6,471 nt of DNA from Synechococcaceae bacterium WBB_10_009 (GCA_010030955.1 RHBP01000097.1:1-6471); one strand, 5' to 3'; counted from the first letter of the stretch, positions 1-5,583 are shown. Program-made: numbers and translations. The notes: generated by a model not told the origin, from the sequence alone.

Positions 1-670
1 TGGCGGCGGTGCCGCCGCTCCAATCGCAGCGTTGCATCCGCAGCCCTGAGGGGGCGGCGATGGCGGCCAGCTCCAGCCCCGCCAGCAGCAGACCCTGGCG
101 CACGGCCGCCGCACTGCAGTAGGTGAGCAGCCGCCCCCCGGGGGCCAGCAGGGCCGCCAGCCCCGCCAGGAATTCCAGGCTCCACAGCTGCGGGCAGCGG
201 CTGGGGGAGAACGGATCCATCAGCACCAGATCCACCTGGCCCCGCCGGGCGTCGATCAGCTCCGGCAACCGCTGCCGCGCATCCCCCCAGAGCATCTGCG
301 GGCCTTCGCACAGCGCCTGCAGATGCTCCAGGGCCTTCGGTTGCCACTGGTGGCGAAACCCGCCATCCGCCAGGGCCAGGCGCAGCGGTTCGCGGTCGAG
401 CTCCAGGCCCCACCAGTCGAGCTCCAGCCCCGCCGCGGCGACGGCCTCCAGCAGGGCGGCGCTGTTGCTGCCGGTGCCCATGGCCACATCCACCACCCGC
501 AGCCGTTGGCCCGGGGTCCAGCGCTCCAGGGCCGCGGGGGCCACGAATTTGCTGCGCGCCTCCGCCAGGGCGCCGCGGCCGCTGTGGAACCCCTCCCCCA
601 CCGCCGGACTGAACAGGCTGAAGCTGCCGTCTTCAGTGCGGAACGGCTGCAGGGATCCTTCAGTCGACAC
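1..670 (-). CDS. mnmD: DUF752 / MnmD-type tRNA (mnm5s2U34) methyltransferase, 3' end cut off
   Basis: Probable SAM-dependent methyltransferase that finishes the 5-methylaminomethyl group on the wobble uridine (U34) of certain tRNAs in the cytoplasm. I translated the minus strand from a GTG at 670-668: 223 residues are open down to the window edge with no stop. Visible motifs are an N-terminal TEDGSFSLFSPAVGEGFHS block (residues 12-30), a Rossmann SAM-binding loop VVDVAMGTGSNSAALLEA (59-76), an acidic strand end GLELD (88-92), and DPFSPSRCPQLW (152-163), which lines up with the D-G-F-A-P-x-x-x-P-x-x-W signature of MnmC. In E. coli this domain is fused to an FAD-dependent oxidase. The N-terminus here is a stand-alone-type methyltransferase, as in Aquifex, although the C-terminus is not visible. 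The GTG start lies inside the end of the MscL-like gene (11-base overlap), suggesting translational coupling. The family is fairly sure; the exact substrate is inferred. Confidence 0.8.
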   Translation of the reverse strand, partial: MSTEGSLQPFRTEDGSFSLFSPAVGEGFHSGRGALAEARSKFVAPAALERWTPGQRLRVVDVAMGTGSNSAALLEAVAAAGLELDWWGLELDREPLRLALADGGFRHQWQPKALEHLQALCEGPQMLWGDARQRLPELIDARRGQVDLVLMDPFSPSRCPQLWSLEFLAGLAALLAPGGRLLTYCSAAAVRQGLLLAGLELAAIAAPSGLRMQRCDWSGGTAA

Positions 671-971
671 CCCTGCTGAACCGGCCTGTGGCCTTCATGA
701 TCAGGTACAGGGCAAAGCCGGTGAGCACCGTGTTGAGCCCCATGTCGATCAGTTTGCCCAGCTCGATCGTGTTGTCGAAGTAGGCCACCGACCATTGGTG
801 CCAGTTGCCGGCATGCAGCAGCGGCATCAGCAACGGCATCAGCAGGTCGTTGCTGAGGGAGCGGGTGATCTCCGTGATCTGCTGGCCGACCACCATGGCC
901 ACCGCCACCTCCAGCGCCAGGCCCCGGCGCAGGAAAAACGCGGCGTAGTCCCGCAGCACGCCCTTCAGCAT
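660..971 (-). CDS. short MscL-like mechanosensitive channel family protein
   Basis: Encodes 103 residues from the ATG at 971-969; a GTG directly before it (974-972) would add one residue. The pattern matches the large-conductance mechanosensitive channel MscL. An amphipathic N-terminal segment (FFLRRG, 12-17) leads into a first hydrophobic helix with LEVAVAMVVG (20-29) and NDLLMPLL (41-48, compare ADIIMPPLG in E. coli). A short periplasmic-loop-like stretch follows (about 52-70), then a second membrane helix (about 74-95, with VLTGFALYLIMKA). It is shorter than E. coli MscL (136 residues) and ends right after TM2, so the cytoplasmic C-terminal helix bundle is absent. Gate-region residues differ from E. 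coli, and polar residues (QQITEITRS) sit in the lower half of TM1. It lies between aroA and the tRNA methyltransferase gene on the same strand. Membership of the MscL fold is likely; a true osmotic release-valve function is unproven. Confidence 0.72.
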   Translation of the reverse strand: MLKGVLRDYAAFFLRRGLALEVAVAMVVGQQITEITRSLSNDLLMPLLMPLLHAGNWHQWSVAYFDNTIELGKLIDMGLNTVLTGFALYLIMKATGRFSRGVD

Positions 972-984
972 CACCAGCGCCTGA

Positions 985-1013
985 GCCCGTCGCCCCCAGC
1001 TTGGGCAGCGGGC
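985..1013 (-). other. imperfect hairpin in the aroA-mscL-like spacer
   Basis: On the minus strand, GCCCG-CT-GCCC pairs with GGGC-GA-CGGGC around a 7-base loop (996-1002), giving nine Watson-Crick pairs and one internal mismatch step. It lies after the aroA stop and about 11 bases before the next start codon. No U-run follows it, so it is not a normal intrinsic terminator. It may be an RNA processing or stability element, or simply GC-rich chance pairing. Confidence 0.3.
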
Positions 1014-1057
1014 CGGTGGGCGTTGTTGGCGTTGCGGACTTTTCTTTCGCTTTGGGC

Positions 1058-2365
1058 TCAGGCCTGCAGCCGCTCCAGGTCGTGCCAGAAGCCGGGGTAG
1101 GACACGGCCGCCGCCTCGGGTCGCTCCAGGGCCGTGGCACCGTTGGCGATCTGGGCCGCCACCGCCAGGCTCATGGCCACCCGGTGGTCGGTTTCGCTGT
1201 CCACCGCCGCGCCGTGCAGCTGCACGCCGCCCTCGATGGCCATGCCATCGCTGAATTCCTCGATCCGGGCCCCCATGGCCCCCAGCTGCCGAGCCATCAC
1301 CGCCAGCCGGTCGGTTTCCTTCACCCGCAGCTCCTCGGCGCCGCTGACGCGGCTCACCCCGTCGGCGCAGCAGGCGGCCACCGCCAGCACTGGGATCTCA
1401 TCCACCAGCCGTGGAATCAGCTCGGCGCCAATCGAAAAGGCTTGCAGCGGCCCGTGGCTCACCCGCAGGTCGCCCACCGGTTCGCCGGCCACATCGCGGG
1501 CGTTGAGCACCTCGATGCGGGCGCCCATCTGCGCGAGCACATCGAGGATGCCGGTGCGGCTGGGGTTGAGCCCCACGTTCTCCACGGTGAGGTCGGCGCC
1601 GGGGGTGATGGCGCCAGCCACCAGCCAGAAGGCGGCGGAGCTGATGTCGCCCGGCACCACCACCTCCTGGCCCCGCAGGTTGCTGCCGGGGGTCACGGTG
1701 ACCTCCGTGTTGCCGCTGCCGCCCACGCTGAGGCTGGCGCCGAAGGCCCGCAGCATGCGCTCGCTGTGGTCGCGGCTCTGCACCGGCTCGATCACCGTGG
1801 TGGGCCCCTCGGCGGTGAGGGCCCCCAGCAGCAGGGCGCTCTTCACCTGGGCGCTGGCCACGGGGGTGCGGATCACGGCGCCCCGCAGGGCCTGGCCCTG
1901 GATCGCCAGTGGCGCCAGGTTGCCCCCCTGGCGGCCGGCGATGGTGGCGCCCATCTCCGCCAGCGGGCCCCCCACCCGTTTCATCGGCCGGCGGCGCAGC
2001 GAGTCGTCGCCGGTGAGCACGAAATGGCGCCCGCGGCGGCCCGCCAGCAACCCCAGCATCAGGCGCATGGTGGTGCCGGAGTTGCCGCAATCGAGGATCG
2101 AGCTGGGCTCCTGGAAGCCGTCGAGCCCCACCCCGTGCACCAGCACCGGCTGGCCCGCTTCGATCGGCGACACCTCCACCCCCATGGCCCGCAGGCAGGC
2201 GGCGGTGCTGAGCGGATCCTCCGCCGGCAGCAGGCCCTCAATGCGGGTGATCCCCTCGGCGATGGCCCCGAACAGCAGCGCCCGGTGGGAAATCGATTTG
2301 TCGCCCGGCACCCGCACCCGGCCCCGGAGGCTGCGGCCGGCGGTGGTTCCCAGGGCGAGGGGCAT
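1058..2365 (-). CDS. aroA: 3-phosphoshikimate 1-carboxyvinyltransferase (EPSP synthase)
   Basis: Cytoplasmic shikimate-pathway enzyme that transfers the enolpyruvyl group of PEP to shikimate-3-phosphate, giving EPSP, the precursor of chorismate. The 435-residue length is normal. Motifs in order: PGDKSISHR (20-28, PEP/S3P-binding lysine K23), [10 protein letters not shown] (94-103), [15 protein letters not shown] (125-139), [13 protein letters not shown] (171-183), LVDEIPVLA (320-328, catalytic Asp at D322), LRVKETDRL (346-354), HRVAMSLA (394-401). The GNSGTTxRLM and RPMxRVxxPLxxMG forms resemble the Bacillus/CP4-like class II enzymes, not the E. coli-type class I. The ATG at 2365 puts the start about 20 residues before PGDKS, as usual for the family; I see no Shine-Dalgarno. 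It is the first gene of the minus-strand group with the MscL-like and mnmD genes, and it is divergent from the Nif11 gene. Confidence 0.98.
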   Translation of the reverse strand: MPLALGTTAGRSLRGRVRVPGDKSISHRALLFGAIAEGITRIEGLLPAEDPLSTAACLRAMGVEVSPIEAGQPVLVHGVGLDGFQEPSSILDCGNSGTTMRLMLGLLAGRRGRHFVLTGDDSLRRRPMKRVGGPLAEMGATIAGRQGGNLAPLAIQGQALRGAVIRTPVASAQVKSALLLGALTAEGPTTVIEPVQSRDHSERMLRAFGASLSVGGSGNTEVTVTPGSNLRGQEVVVPGDISSAAFWLVAGAITPGADLTVENVGLNPSRTGILDVLAQMGARIEVLNARDVAGEPVGDLRVSHGPLQAFSIGAELIPRLVDEIPVLAVAACCADGVSRVSGAEELRVKETDRLAVMARQLGAMGARIEEFSDGMAIEGGVQLHGAAVDSETDHRVAMSLAVAAQIANGATALERPEAAAVSYPGFWHDLERLQA

Positions 2366-2450
2366 GGGGCTGCAGGGGCAATGGTTGCGAGCGTAGGCAT
2401 TGGCCCGCCGGCCCTTTCCCCGCTAGACCGTGGGCAGCTGCCCCGCGGCC
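2366..2450. promoter_or_regulatory. divergent spacer between aroA and the Nif11 gene, with a 12-bp palindrome
   Basis: This 85-base spacer must carry the promoters of both divergent genes. I see no convincing -35/-10 pair on either strand; the best isolated hexamer is TAGACC at 2424-2429 on the plus strand. The clearest structure is a perfect palindrome, GGGCAGCTGCCC, at 2432-2443, eight bases before the ATG of the Nif11 gene. It could be an operator or a 5' hairpin. It would become coding if the GTG at 2430 were the real start. Confidence 0.35.
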
Positions 2451-2717
2451 ATGGCCCTCGCGTCCCCCGACGAACTCGCCACCCTGTTTGCCTTTCTGGG
2501 GCAGATCCAGGCGGATCCCGAGCTGCGCCAGCAGCTCAATGAGGTGTGCACCGCCGATGAGGTGGCGGCCATCGCCGCGGCGCGGGGCCACGGCTTTGCG
2601 GCCGCCACGCTGCTGCAGTTGTTTGAGCGCTGCAACGAGGCCCCGATGGCCCGCAGCGGCTTGATGGACGAAAAACTGATTCGCGTTTACCTGCAACGGG
2701 ACGCGCTGGCCCCCTAG
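2451..2717 (+). CDS. small Nif11-domain protein, function unknown
   Basis: An 88-residue protein from the ATG at 2451. A GTG at 2430 would add seven residues (MGSCPAA) unlike the family N-terminus, so I prefer the ATG. The first ~50 residues match the Nif11 / nif11-like leader domain: a helix with LATLFAFLGQIQADPELRQQL (split 9-18 and 19-29), then TADEVAAIAAARGHGFAAATL (34-54), the usual A-x-x-x-G-[FY] pattern before a last helix. In many cyanobacteria this domain is the leader of ribosomally made peptides. Here there is no double-glycine cleavage site and no Cys/Ser/Thr-rich core: the tail (SGLMDEKLIRVYLQRDALAP) is charged, and there are only two cysteines (C33, C61). No peptide-modifying enzyme or transporter is nearby. 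It therefore looks like a stand-alone non-precursor Nif11 protein. Its stop codon overlaps that of the convergent Rrf2 gene. Confidence 0.75.
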   Translation: MALASPDELATLFAFLGQIQADPELRQQLNEVCTADEVAAIAAARGHGFAAATLLQLFERCNEAPMARSGLMDEKLIRVYLQRDALAP

Positions 2718-3157
2718 CCCAGCATCACGCCGCCGTCGTTGCTGAGGCTCTCCTGCCAGCTGCGCAGGTCGAACACCAGTTCCTGCAGGCTCAGCCCCTG
2801 CAGCTCCCGGTCGAGGGCCTGCTGCAGCCGTTTGCTGAGGCTGCGCAGCACCAACTGCTCGGCCCGTGGGCTGGGCTGCTCGGGCTCGAGCAGCGCCAGC
2901 GGGGCCCCCACCGCCTCCAACACCTCCGCCACCCGGATCGCCGCCGCCGGCCGCGCCAGGCGGTAGCCCCCCTGCCGCCCGCGTCGGGCCTCCACCAGGC
3001 CGGCGCGGCGCAGGTCGAGCAGCAGCTGCTCGAGCATCGGCGCCGGCAGCCCCTGGGCGGCGGCCACGCTGGTCACCGACAGCCATTGCTGCGGTTCCTG
3101 GGCCAGCTGCAGCAGCGCCTGGAGGGCCTGCACGGCGCTGCGGCGCAGGGGGGCCAC
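2714..3157 (-). CDS. Rrf2-family transcriptional regulator
   Basis: A 147-residue winged-helix DNA-binding protein from the GTG at 3157-3155. This start is chosen because it follows a GAGG Shine-Dalgarno (3163-3166) with a 5-base gap and puts the domain at the N-terminus as in other Rrf2 proteins; the open frame upstream is only the shadow of ubiD. The layout fits Rrf2/IscR/NsrR: helix 1 LRRSAVQALQALLQLAQ (4-20), helix-turn-helix with LSVTSVAAAQGLPAPMLEQLL (26-46, given as the region), recognition/linker LRRAGLVEARRG (49-60), wing RQGGYRLARP (61-70), then AAAIRVAEVLEAVG (71-84) and a C-terminal dimerisation helix (about 98-123). It contains no cysteine at all, so it cannot bind the Cys-ligated Fe-S cluster of IscR or NsrR. 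It lies 7 bases after ubiD and is almost certainly co-transcribed with it. Its target genes are not known; ubiD itself is the natural guess. Confidence 0.86.
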   Translation of the reverse strand: MAPLRRSAVQALQALLQLAQEPQQWLSVTSVAAAQGLPAPMLEQLLLDLRRAGLVEARRGRQGGYRLARPAAAIRVAEVLEAVGAPLALLEPEQPSPRAEQLVLRSLSKRLQQALDRELQGLSLQELVFDLRSWQESLSNDGGVMLG

Positions 3158-3161
3158 GGCG

Positions 3162-3167
3162 TCCTCA
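3162..3167 (-). promoter_or_regulatory. Shine-Dalgarno deciding the Rrf2 GTG start, overlapping the ubiD stop
   Basis: TGAGGA on the minus strand: the TGA is the ubiD stop codon and the overlapping GAGG is five bases from the GTG at 3157. A ribosome finishing ubiD would sit on the initiation site of the regulator. This supports tight translational coupling and the choice of the GTG start. Confidence 0.65.
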
Positions 3168-4718
3168 GCGGCGCGGGCCGTTGCTGGCCAGCCGCTGCAG
3201 CACCTGCTCCAGGGCGTACCCGAACAGGGCCGGATCGGGGTCCTTCCCGCCCACATCCGACAGCCCCAGCTCCGCCCAGCGGCCATCCAATCGCGCCTCC
3301 AGCTCCGCCGGCCGCGCCAGCGGTTCGCCCCAGGGGTGGTTGCGCTCCGGCCCCACCTTGGTGGTGGCGTCGATCGCCAGGCGCCCCCCCAGTCCCAGCT
3401 GCTCGCTGGCGAAATCAAGGCTGTCGAAGGGGGTGTTCTCCACCACCATCAGGTCGCGCTGGGGGTCCACCAGGGCACTGATCGCCCAGATCACCTGGCG
3501 TGGGTCGCGGATGTTGATCGCCTTGTCGACCACCACCACAAACTTGGTGTAGGTGAACTGGGGCAAGGCGCTCCAGAAGGCCATGGCGGCACGGCGCGCC
3601 TGGCCGGGGTAGGCCTTGTCGATGGCGATCACCGCCAGCTTGTAGCTGAGCCCCTCCATCGGCAGGAAGAAATCCACGATCTCCGGGATCTGCTGCCGCA
3701 GGATCGGCGTGTAGATCCGGTTGAGGGCGATGGCGAGCATCGCGTCCTCCTTGGGGGGCCGGCCGCTGAAGGTGGTGAAGTAGATCGGATCGCGCCGCTG
3801 GGTGACGCACTGGATGCGCACCACCGGCGAGTCCTCCACGCCGCCGTAGAAGCCCATGTGGTCGCCAAAGGGGCCATCGGGCAGCACCTCCCCCGGGGTG
3901 ATCGTGCCCTCGAGCACCACCTCGCTGTGGCTGGGCACCTCGAGGTTCACGGTTTTGCACTTGGCCAGGCGCACGCCCTCGCCGGCGTAGAGCCCGGCGA
4001 ACAACCATTCGCTCAGCTGCACCGGAATCGGCGTGGCGGCCGCCATCACCAGCAGCGGGTGCACGCCGATGGCCACGGCGATCTCCAGGGGCTTGCCCAT
4101 CTCCGCGGCCTTGCGCAGGTGGCGGGCGCCGCCGCGCACGCTCAGCCAGTGCACGGTCATCGTGTTGATCGACTGCTGCTGCAGCCGGTACACACCCACG
4201 TTGGGGGTGCCGGTTTCCGGATCCTTGGTGATCACCAGCCCGAGGGTGACGATCCGCCCCGCATCCCCCGGCCAGGGCCGCAGCAGCGGCAGGGCATCGA
4301 GGTTCACCCGCTCGCCGCGGAACACCTGCTGGTGGCAGGGGGGCAGCAGGTCGAGGTCGGGCTTGGCCTTGAGCAGATCCAGCAGCACCGAGCCGAAGCG
4401 CAGCGCCTCCTGGGCCCCCTTGGGCGGGCGCGGTTGCTGCAGCAGGGCCAGCCGCTCGCCGAGCTGCTCGAGCTCCTCGGCCCGCTCCATGCCCATGCTC
4501 CAGAGCACCCGCTCCACGGTGCCCATCAGGTTCACGGCCACCGGCATGGTGCTGCCGATCACGTTCTCGAACAGCAGCGCCGGGCCGCCGCAGCCCAGCA
4601 CCCGATCGGCGATGGCGGAGAGCTCCAGATCGGGATCCACCGGCGCGGTGATCCGCCGCAGCTGGCCCCGCTGCTCGAGCAGCTCAAGAAAGCCGCGCAG
4701 ATCACGCCGGGACCCCAT
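3165..4718 (-). CDS. ubiD: UbiD-family prenyl-FMN decarboxylase (plastoquinone pathway type)
   Basis: Decarboxylase of the UbiD family, which uses prenylated FMN made by UbiX. In cyanobacteria the homologue is assigned to plastoquinone synthesis, decarboxylating the prenylated 4-hydroxybenzoate made by UbiA. The 517 residues (E. coli UbiD has 497) align along their length: RDLRGFLELLEQRGQL (5-20), GPALLFENV (45-53), NVGVYR (173-178, metal-ligand N173 and active-site R178), VHWLSVRGG (189-197), LSEWLFAG (235-242, metal-ligand E237), SEVVLEG (265-271), DGPFGDHMGFYGG (281-293, general acid D286), FSGRPPKED (317-325), LPQFTYTKFVVVVD (385-398), VENTPFDSLDFAS (426-438). The ATG at 4718 is preceded by GGAG (4723-4726) and directly by an in-frame GTG. 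An upstream start at 4772 would add 18 residues without family similarity. Residue 281 is Asp where E. coli UbiD and fungal Fdc1 have Glu. The gene is followed at once by the Rrf2 regulator. Confidence 0.94.
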   Translation of the reverse strand: MGSRRDLRGFLELLEQRGQLRRITAPVDPDLELSAIADRVLGCGGPALLFENVIGSTMPVAVNLMGTVERVLWSMGMERAEELEQLGERLALLQQPRPPKGAQEALRFGSVLLDLLKAKPDLDLLPPCHQQVFRGERVNLDALPLLRPWPGDAGRIVTLGLVITKDPETGTPNVGVYRLQQQSINTMTVHWLSVRGGARHLRKAAEMGKPLEIAVAIGVHPLLVMAAATPIPVQLSEWLFAGLYAGEGVRLAKCKTVNLEVPSHSEVVLEGTITPGEVLPDGPFGDHMGFYGGVEDSPVVRIQCVTQRRDPIYFTTFSGRPPKEDAMLAIALNRIYTPILRQQIPEIVDFFLPMEGLSYKLAVIAIDKAYPGQARRAAMAFWSALPQFTYTKFVVVVDKAINIRDPRQVIWAISALVDPQRDLMVVENTPFDSLDFASEQLGLGGRLAIDATTKVGPERNHPWGEPLARPAELEARLDGRWAELGLSDVGGKDPDPALFGYALEQVLQRLASNGPRR

Positions 4719-4779
4719 CACGCTCCGAAAACCGGCCTGGTGGTGCCTACTGTGACGCACCCCTTCCGCCACCGCGGCC
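4719..4779. promoter_or_regulatory. divergent promoter spacer between ubiD and comB
   Basis: Only 61 bases separate the two divergent starts, so both promoters must overlap here or extend into the coding sequence. On the plus strand TACTGT (4748-4753) fits the TAnnnT -10 pattern, 26 bases before the comB GTG, but I see no -35 match upstream. On the minus strand the ubiD ribosome-binding site GGAG lies at 4723-4726; no clear -10 was found. An operator here could control both genes. Confidence 0.35.
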
Positions 4780-5535
4780 GTGCAGATCTTCTACTTCCAC
4801 ACCTCGGAGTGCGTGCCGGCGGTGACGCCGGCGGCCGAGGGCGGCCCCGATGCCGCTGTGGTGATCGATGTGCTGCGGGCCACCACCACCATCGCCTGGT
4901 CGCTGCAGAACGGCGCTGAGGCGGTCCAGGCCTTCGCCGACCTGGCCGGCCTGGAGGCCGCCGCCGCCGCCTGGCCCGCCGAGCGGCGCCTGCGGGCCGG
5001 TGAACGGGGCGGCAAACGGGTGGATGGCTACGACCTGGGCAACTCCCCCCTGGCGGTGACGCCGGACTGCGTGGGCGGCAAGCGCATCTTCATGAGCACC
5101 ACCAACGGCACCCGTTCCCTGGAGGCGGTGCGCGCCGTGCCCCTGCTGGTGACCGCCTGCCTGCCCAACCGCACCGCCGTGGCGCGGCGCTTGATCGAGC
5201 GCGACTGCCGCCAGGTGTGGATCGTGGGCAGCGGTTGGGAGGGGGATTACTCCCTCGAGGACAGCCTGGCCGCCGGGGCGGTGGTGTCGGCGGCCCTGGA
5301 GCTGGCGGTGTCGCCCCACGTGGGCGTGCGCTGCGGCAACGACGAGGCCCTGGCGGCCCTGGCCCTCTGGCAGCAGTGGCACCACGACACCGAAACCTGC
5401 CTGCGGGCCGCCAGCCACGGCCAGCGGCTGATCGGCATCGGCAACCACGACGCCGACTTCGCCTGCTGCGCGTCGGTGGACAACCTCACGATCGTGCCGA
5501 CCCAGACCAGCCCCGGTGTGCTCCAGGCCGCTTGA
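4780..5535 (+). CDS. comB: ComB-family phosphatase (annotated as 2-phosphosulfolactate phosphatase)
   Basis: A 251-residue protein of the ComB family. Methanogen ComB is a Mg-dependent phosphatase that makes sulfolactate in coenzyme M synthesis. Family motifs in order: [11 protein letters not shown] (28-38), [17 protein letters not shown] (74-90), STTNGTR (106-112), an acidic EDSLAAGAV (160-168), CGNDEA (185-190), [10 protein letters not shown] (231-240). The GTG start at 4780 gives the usual short N-terminus [11 protein letters not shown]; no good Shine-Dalgarno precedes it. Cyanobacteria are not known to make coenzyme M, so the real substrate is open: another phosphorylated hydroxy acid or a sulfonate route are possibilities. 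It is divergent from ubiD and sits 48 bases upstream of the Nit1-like gene on the same strand, so the two may share a transcript. The family is sure; the substrate is not. Confidence 0.92.
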   Translation: MQIFYFHTSECVPAVTPAAEGGPDAAVVIDVLRATTTIAWSLQNGAEAVQAFADLAGLEAAAAAWPAERRLRAGERGGKRVDGYDLGNSPLAVTPDCVGGKRIFMSTTNGTRSLEAVRAVPLLVTACLPNRTAVARRLIERDCRQVWIVGSGWEGDYSLEDSLAAGAVVSAALELAVSPHVGVRCGNDEALAALALWQQWHHDTETCLRAASHGQRLIGIGNHDADFACCASVDNLTIVPTQTSPGVLQAA

Positions 5536-5559
5536 GCCGTTTGCCAGCCCCCTTACAGT
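5532..5559 (+). promoter_or_regulatory. possible sigma-70 type promoter for the Nit1-like gene
   Basis: TTGAGC at 5532-5537 (4 of 6 to TTGACA) and TACAGT at 5554-5559 (4 of 6 to TATAAT) are spaced by 16 bases. The expected transcript start is about 18 bases before the TTG start codon. The -35 overlaps the comB stop codon. It is a weak match in GC-rich DNA and could be chance; if real it would give the amidase gene its own promoter inside the comB-led group. Confidence 0.3.
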
Positions 5560-5583
5560 GCGGCCGGCGGTGGAACTCCAGTT

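Noticed and set aside
256..1140. Minus-strand open frame across mnmD, the MscL-like gene and the end of aroA
   Set aside because: It crosses three genes in the wrong frame. The correct mnmD frame, starting at 670, shows SAM-binding and MnmC motifs, whereas this product shows none.
2430..2450. GTG start for the Nif11 gene seven codons upstream of the ATG
   Set aside because: The extension (MGSCPAA) does not resemble Nif11 N-termini, and it would place the 12-bp palindrome in the coding region. It cannot be fully excluded.
1001..2542. Long plus-strand open frame (513 codons) opposite aroA
   Set aside because: The minus-strand aroA is certain over its full length. The antisense frame gives a His/Gly/Ala-rich product without any recognisable motif, as expected for GC-rich DNA where stop codons are rare in the complementary frame.
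3367..3376. Possible HIP1 repeat (GCGATCGC), common in many cyanobacteria
   Set aside because: Only a near match (TCGATCGC) was found here and I noticed no exact copy in the window, so there is no HIP1 signal to report.
3158..3418. N-terminal extension of the Rrf2 regulator to an ATG at 3418
   Set aside because: The extra 87 residues are Trp/Arg-rich and lie entirely over the ubiD coding end. The GTG at 3157 has a good ribosome-binding site and gives a normal Rrf2 length.
4815..4834. Direct repeat GCCGGCGG near the comB start
   Set aside because: Two 8-base copies spaced by four bases inside coding sequence are expected from Ala/Gly/Pro codons at this GC content.
3336..4919. Long plus-strand open frame (527 codons) opposite ubiD
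   Set aside because: It is the antisense shadow of ubiD and runs out of frame into comB. It is His-rich with no domain pattern.
5536..5583. Search for a terminator between comB and the amidase gene
   Set aside because: No stable hairpin followed by a T-run is visible in the 48 bases. Read-through from comB is likely.
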